Of a stretch of DNA of 64,000 bases, positions 59,930-64,000 are shown piece by piece (positions within the stretch are counted from its first letter, which is position 1; every line of letters begins with the position of its first letter). The notes beneath the pieces were generated by a model. That model was not told where the DNA came from. It did not search any database and saw only the letters and a list, made by a program, of their open reading frames with translations. The stretch comes from Novosphingobium jiangmenense (GTDB taxonomy: Bacteria > Pseudomonadota > Alphaproteobacteria > Sphingomonadales > Sphingomonadaceae). The stretch is from the NCBI RefSeq assembly GCF_015694345.1, contig NZ_JADQDC010000006.1, forward strand, positions 186,001-250,000. The letters are read 5' to 3'. The position numbers and the translations under genes were made by a program.

Positions 59930-60859
59930 TCAGTCCGTCTGGCGGGGCGAAGTTGCATCCGGGCAGCGCGCCAGCCGTGCGCGCAGGGCATCCAGCACCC
60001 ACGCCCGCGCCGGACCGATAGGGCAGTCTCGGCGCCATAGCGCGTGAAAGCGGTAGGCAACGTTTGGGGCTTCGGGCAGCGCGAGGCGCTTGAGCCGTCC
60101 CGCTGCCAGATCGGCGTCGATCAAATGGCGGGGCATGTTGCCCCAGCCGATCCCTTCCCGCATCAGTGCATGGCGCGCGCCCAGATCGCCCAGCCGCCAC
60201 GTGCTCGCACTCAATACCGAGAAGTCCTGCCCATGGGTCAGCTGCGAACGATCGGTCAGGACGAGCTGCCGGTGCTTGCGCGCCTCTCCCGGCGGGATCG
60301 TCTCCATCCGGGCCAGCGGATGGTCCGGCGCAGCAACTGGCACCAGTTCCACCTGCCCGATCGCTTCACGCTCAAGGTCGGGTATGGCAACGAGCTCCGG
60401 CCCGGAAATGCCCAGCTCGGCCCGCCCGTCGACCACCATGGCCGCGATTGCGCCCAAAGCCTCGACGAAGAGCCGGAGCTGCACCGTAGGGAAGAGTTGC
60501 TGAAAGTCCCGAAGCACTTCGGCGACGAGATGAGTCGGGAACATCACGTCGATGGCCAGCCCCAGCTCGGCCTCAAGGCCTTGGTTGAAGTTGCGGACGC
60601 CCGCGATCAGCGCGTCGACGTCATCGGCCACTGCCCGCGCCTGGGCGAGCATGGCCTTGCCTGCAGGCGTCAGGACCGGCCGCTTCGACCCCTCGCGGTC
60701 GAAAAGGGTGACGCCCAACTGCGTTTCCAGCGTGACGATGCCGTAGCTGACCACCGAGATCGCGCGGCCAAGCTTGCGCGCGGCGGCGTTGAAGCTGCCT
60801 TCGTCGACCACCGCGAGGAACAGGCGCAGCTGGTCAAGGGTTGGCTGGCCGACGTCCAC
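59930..60859 (-). CDS. LysR-family regulator facing pirin
   Basis: This encodes about 309 residues. The start is GTG at 60859 with AAGG 7 bases upstream; the longer frame needs a TTG with no ribosome site. The winged helix is in the first 65 residues (SFNAAARKLGRAISVVSYGI) and the effector domain follows. It is divergent from pirin with 123 bases between, in which a perfect 12-bp palindrome lies, so it likely controls pirin and the nitroreductase. Confidence 0.86.
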   Translation of the reverse strand: MDVGQPTLDQLRLFLAVVDEGSFNAAARKLGRAISVVSYGIVTLETQLGVTLFDREGSKRPVLTPAGKAMLAQARAVADDVDALIAGVRNFNQGLEAELGLAIDVMFPTHLVAEVLRDFQQLFPTVQLRLFVEALGAIAAMVVDGRAELGISGPELVAIPDLEREAIGQVELVPVAAPDHPLARMETIPPGEARKHRQLVLTDRSQLTHGQDFSVLSASTWRLGDLGARHALMREGIGWGNMPRHLIDADLAAGRLKRLALPEAPNVAYRFHALWRRDCPIGPARAWVLDALRARLARCPDATSPRQTD

Positions 60860-60917
60860 GGGATAGCCTTTCAAGAATTTCGAACATCCTGATTTAACTT
60901 ATTGGGATATTCCGAAT

Positions 60918-60929
60918 GCCTTGCAAGGC
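60918..60929. promoter_or_regulatory. 12-bp perfect palindrome between LysR and pirin genes
   Basis: GCCTTGCAAGGC, about 55 bases upstream of the pirin ATG. It is a plausible LysR operator, though it lacks the classic T-N11-A spacing. Confidence 0.45.
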
Positions 60930-60982
60930 CTATCTCCACCCCAACAGGACGGACCCCAAGCCGCCCGTTTGGAGAAATCGCC

Positions 60983-61717
60983 ATGACCCAGACTGCAACC
61001 CCCACCGCTACCAAGGCTCATATCGAACTGCGCCCCTTCGCCTCGATCGGCGCGGCCAACCACGGCTGGCTGGATGCCCACCATCACTTCTCGTTCGGCG
61101 GATACCATGACCCGGCGCGCGTCCATTGGGGTGCGCTGCGGGTGTGGAACGACGATCGCATCGCGCCGAAGAGCGGCTTCCCCACCCATCCGCACAGCGA
61201 CATGGAGATCATCACCTACGTCACCAAGGGCGCGATCACTCATCGCGACAGCCTCGGCAACGAAGGCCGCACCGAAGCGGGCGACGTGCAGGTGATGTCG
61301 GCAGGCACGGGCATCGCCCACTCGGAATTCAATCTGGAGGACGAGGAAACCCGCCTGTTCCAGATCTGGATCATCCCCGATCGCCGCGGTCATGCGCCAA
61401 GCTGGGGTGCGCGCCCCTTCCCCAAGGACAGCCGCGAAGGCCGTTTCGTCCCGCTCGCCTCGGGCATTGCCGGAGACAGCGACGTGCTGACGATCAATGC
61501 CAACGCCCGCGTCCTTGGCGCGACGGTCAAGACCGGTGAAACGGTCCGCTACGAACTGACCGAAGATCGCCACGCCTATCTCGTCCCCGCGAAAGGCAAG
61601 GTCCGCATCGGCGAGATCGAAGCCAATGCCCGCGATGGGGTTGCCATCACCGGCGTGACCGAGATCGTCATCACAGCTCTCGAGGACGCCGAGCTGGTGC
61701 TCGTCGACGCGGCCTGA
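60983..61717 (+). CDS. Pirin family protein
   Basis: This 244-residue bicupin has iron-binding histidines in HHHFSFGGYHDP, PTHPHSDMEIITYV (about residues 70-83) and AHSEFN. Some pirins are quercetin dioxygenases; others bind regulators or enzymes. The ATG has TTTGGAGAA 7 bases upstream. It is followed by a nitroreductase on the same strand and faces a LysR gene, a pairing seen widely for stress- or quinone-responsive loci. Confidence 0.9.
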   Translation: MTQTATPTATKAHIELRPFASIGAANHGWLDAHHHFSFGGYHDPARVHWGALRVWNDDRIAPKSGFPTHPHSDMEIITYVTKGAITHRDSLGNEGRTEAGDVQVMSAGTGIAHSEFNLEDEETRLFQIWIIPDRRGHAPSWGARPFPKDSREGRFVPLASGIAGDSDVLTINANARVLGATVKTGETVRYELTEDRHAYLVPAKGKVRIGEIEANARDGVAITGVTEIVITALEDAELVLVDAA

Positions 61718-61801
61718 TCCCTACCCCCCCGCGAGCCGGAGTGCAGTTGCGCTCCGGCTCCACCTTCCTATCATCCCATCACCTCTCCCAAGGAGCATCC
61801 C

Positions 61802-62380
61802 ATGACCCGTACCGCTTCTCCCCGCGTCCTGCCGATCATCGTCGACCGCTGGAGCCCGCGCGCATTCGATGGCTCGGCCGTGCCGCAATCGGATCTAGAC
61901 GTGATCTTCGAGGCAGCAGGCCTTGCCGCCAGCGCCTACAACTATCAGCCATGGCGCTTTGCCTATGCGCACAAGGGCGATGCCAACTTCGACAAATTCC
62001 TGTCCGCGCTGGTCGAGTTCAACCAGAGCTGGGCCAAGGACGCAGGCGTGCTGGTCTTTGCCGTATCGGACGAATTCATGCGCAGCGACCGTGGCAACAA
62101 TCCCAACCACAGCCACAGCTTCGACACTGGCGCGGCATGGGCGAACGCCGCGTTGCAGGCGCTGCACCTCGGCTATCACACCCATGGCATGACCGGCGTC
62201 GACTTCGCCAAGGCCGCCGAAGTGCTCAACCTGCCCGAAGGCTACCGCGTGGAGATGGCCTTCGTGATCGGCAAGCAGGGCGACAAGTCGCAGCTGCCCG
62301 ACATGCTGCGCGAGCGCGAAGTGGTTAGCGACCGCAAGCCGGTCAGCGATATTGCCTTCGCTGGGCCCTTCAAGGACTGA
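61802..62380 (+). CDS. Nitroreductase-family flavoprotein
   Basis: This 192-residue FMN enzyme has the opening WSPRAFDG and the FMN-binding SAYNYQPWRF, and reduces nitro or quinone compounds with NAD(P)H. AAGGAG precedes the ATG by 6 bases. It is 84 bases after pirin and probably in the same transcript. The hairpin after its stop could either end the transcript or control the next gene. Confidence 0.9.
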   Translation: MTRTASPRVLPIIVDRWSPRAFDGSAVPQSDLDVIFEAAGLAASAYNYQPWRFAYAHKGDANFDKFLSALVEFNQSWAKDAGVLVFAVSDEFMRSDRGNNPNHSHSFDTGAAWANAALQALHLGYHTHGMTGVDFAKAAEVLNLPEGYRVEMAFVIGKQGDKSQLPDMLREREVVSDRKPVSDIAFAGPFKD

Positions 62381-62395
62381 CCTCGAAGCACGTGT

Positions 62396-62429
62396 GGCGC
62401 CGCCCGCCGGAATTGGCTAGGGCGGCGCC
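62396..62429 (+). promoter_or_regulatory. Perfect 10-bp hairpin directly before a start codon
   Basis: GGCGCCGCCC (62396-62405) pairs with GGGCGGCGCC (62420-62429) over a 14-base loop. The right arm contains the only purine-rich sequence available as a ribosome site and ends at the base before the ATG at 62430. It could be a terminator of the nitroreductase transcript (no U-tract) or a translation switch. Confidence 0.6.
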
Positions 62430-64000
62430 ATGCTTCGCATCAATGAACTGAAACTGCCTCTCGACCACGCCGCCGAAGACCTTCCGGCGGCGATCTGCGC
62501 GCGCCTCGATATCGCGCCCGAAGAGCTTGTCCGTTTCACCATATTCCGTCGCGGCAACGATGCCCGCAAGAAGCACGCGATCCTGCTGACTTACGTGGTC
62601 GATTGCGTGCTGGCGAACGAGGCCGAAGTGCTGGCCCGTTTTGCCGACGACCAGAACGTCAAGCCCACGCCCGACACCTCGTACAAGTTCCCGGTCATGG
62701 CCCCCGAAGACTGGGACGGTGAGCGTCCCGTCGTGATCGGCGCTGGCCCCTGCGGTCTGCTGGCGGCGCTGATCCTGGCGCAGATGGGCCTGAAGCCCAT
62801 CATCATCGAACGCGGCAAGGCGGTCCGCGAGCGGACCAAGGACACCTGGGGCCTGTGGCGCCGCTCGGTACTCGAACCGGAATCCAACGTGCAGTTCGGT
62901 GAAGGCGGCGCCGGCACCTTCTCGGACGGCAAGCTCTACAGCCGCATCAAGGACCCACGCCACCTTGGCCGCAAGGTGCTGGTCGAGTTCGTCAAGGCGG
63001 GGGCGCCCGACGACATCCTGACCGAAGCCCACCCCCACATCGGTACCTTCCGCCTCGTCACCATGGTCATGTCGATGCGCGAGACGATCGAGAGCCTGGG
63101 CGGTGAATACCGCTTCCAGACGCGCGTCGAAGACTTCGAGATCGAAACCGCGGCCGATGGCGAGCGGCGGATTGCGGGCCTGCACCTGTCGGACGGATCG
63201 TTCCTGCCCGCACGCCATGTCATCATGGCGGTGGGCCACTCCGCGCGCGATACCTTTCAGGTGCTTTACGACCGTGGCGTCCATATCGAGGCCAAGCCCT
63301 TCGCCATCGGCGTGCGCATCGAACACCCGCAGAGCTGGATCGACACCGCCCGCTATGGCCCGAGCGCGGGCAACAAGATCCTCGGCCCGGCGGCCTATTC
63401 GATTTCGCACAAGTGCAGGAACGGGCGCACGGTCTATTCCTTCTGCATGTGCCCGGGCGGACGCGTCGTCGCCGCCACCAGCGAGGAAGGCCGCGTCGTC
63501 ACCAACGGCATGAGCCAGTATTCGCGCGCCGAGTTCAACGCCAACTCCGGCATCGTCGTCGATATCGATCCGAACCGCGATTACCCCGGCGGGCCGATGG
63601 CCGGCATGGCCTTCCAGCGCCACTGGGAAAGCCTCGCCTTCGAGGCTGGCGGGCGCAATTACATGGCTCCGGGCCAGAAGCTGGGCGATTTCCTCGCAGA
63701 CCGGCCTTCGACCGAATTCGGCAGCGTGATCCCGAGCTACAAGCCGGGCGTCCACCTCACCGAACTCAAGAAGTGCCTGCCCGACTACGTGATCGAATCC
63801 ATCCGAGAAGCGCTGCCCGCGTTCGGTCGGATGGTGCCGGGCTACGATCACCCCGATGTGGTCATGACCGGCGTCGAGACGCGCACGTCCTCGCCGGTGC
63901 GGATCACGCGCGGCAAGGATTGCCAGAGCCTCAATACGCGCGGGCTCTATCCTGCCGGTGAAGGCGCCGGCTACGCAGGCGGCATTCTCTCGGCGGCGGT
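62430..64000 (+). CDS. FAD-dependent dehydrogenase (COG2509 type), cut by right edge
   Basis: This runs from ATG at 62430 for at least 523 residues and continues past the window. After an N-terminal S4-like/THUMP-like segment of about 90 residues (LRINELKLPLDHAAEDL, IFRRGNDARKK), an FAD motif VIGAGPCGLLAALILAQMG leads into IIIERGKAVRERT, with NVQFGEGGAGTFSDGKL next. The C-terminal part seen includes TRGLYPAGEGAGYAGGI, the second flavin site. These uncharacterised dehydrogenases are widespread in bacteria; the substrate is not known. Only a few residues should be missing. Confidence 0.88.
   Translation, partial: MLRINELKLPLDHAAEDLPAAICARLDIAPEELVRFTIFRRGNDARKKHAILLTYVVDCVLANEAEVLARFADDQNVKPTPDTSYKFPVMAPEDWDGERPVVIGAGPCGLLAALILAQMGLKPIIIERGKAVRERTKDTWGLWRRSVLEPESNVQFGEGGAGTFSDGKLYSRIKDPRHLGRKVLVEFVKAGAPDDILTEAHPHIGTFRLVTMVMSMRETIESLGGEYRFQTRVEDFEIETAADGERRIAGLHLSDGSFLPARHVIMAVGHSARDTFQVLYDRGVHIEAKPFAIGVRIEHPQSWIDTARYGPSAGNKILGPAAYSISHKCRNGRTVYSFCMCPGGRVVAATSEEGRVVTNGMSQYSRAEFNANSGIVVDIDPNRDYPGGPMAGMAFQRHWESLAFEAGGRNYMAPGQKLGDFLADRPSTEFGSVIPSYKPGVHLTELKKCLPDYVIESIREALPAFGRMVPGYDHPDVVMTGVETRTSSPVRITRGKDCQSLNTRGLYPAGEGAGYAGGILSAA

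Overview
The window is a single chromosomal-looking stretch of high-GC alphaproteobacterial DNA, most likely from a sphingomonad such as Novosphingobium. This rests on the many TonB-dependent receptors, the aromatic-ring oxygenases and P450, an UrcA-family gene, TPR-sulfotransferases and the style of the glycogen and leucine operons. The genus is inferred, not proven. I saw no rRNA, tRNA, CRISPR array, transposase or phage gene.

Layout. 1-1081: two secreted SCPU-like proteins (the first runs off the left edge). 1613-10656: one long minus-strand operon for a tryptophan-tryptophylquinone (TTQ) amine dehydrogenase, in the order heavy chain, mauE, mauD, light chain, two mono-haem cytochromes c, a TonB receptor, an aldehyde dehydrogenase and an acyl-CoA ligase. 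This is a complete import, amine, aldehyde, acid, acyl-CoA route, and it faces a TetR regulator across a repeated operator. 11480-13210: an Lrp regulator facing alanine dehydrogenase. 13211-18564: a benzoate-type dioxygenase alpha/beta pair and a benzoylformate decarboxylase facing a LysR gene, then a ketopantoate-reductase-like gene. 18586-27705: a TonB receptor, TPR-sulfotransferase, amino-acid permease, PYROXD2-like oxidoreductase, and a Rieske oxygenase facing a TetR gene across a clear palindromic operator. 27686-33629: an M20 peptidase, a hydroxycinnamoyl-CoA hydratase-lyase with a vanillin-type dehydrogenase, a candidate small RNA, a quinone reductase and an UrcA protein. 33713-37191: a hybrid kinase/LuxR response-regulator pair, a small DNA-binding-like protein and a cytochrome b561.

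37512-48236 is a tight glycogen operon, glgP-glgB-glgC-glgA-pgm-glgX, behind a 320-base leader with strong predicted stem-loops. 48240-51959 holds a small hydrolase, an AraC regulator facing a cytochrome P450, and a Tat-exported L,D-transpeptidase-like protein. 51952-59519 is a leucine/isovalerate operon (LysR regulator, isovaleryl-CoA dehydrogenase, secreted esterase, both methylcrotonyl-CoA carboxylase subunits and a MaoC hydratase). It is interrupted between the two carboxylase genes by a 455-bp cassette that carries a DUF559 nuclease-fold gene inside perfect 28-bp inverted repeats. 59669-64000: a small secreted protein, a LysR regulator facing pirin, a nitroreductase and a FAD-dependent dehydrogenase cut by the right edge; the last gene's start codon is preceded directly by a perfect 10-bp hairpin.

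The strongest candidates for something undescribed are the DUF559 inverted-repeat cassette (56722-57176), the roughly 100-nt candidate RNA with an exposed anti-Shine-Dalgarno motif (31752-31850), the mauG-less TTQ operon with its own receptor and acid-activation genes, and the structured leader of the glycogen operon.
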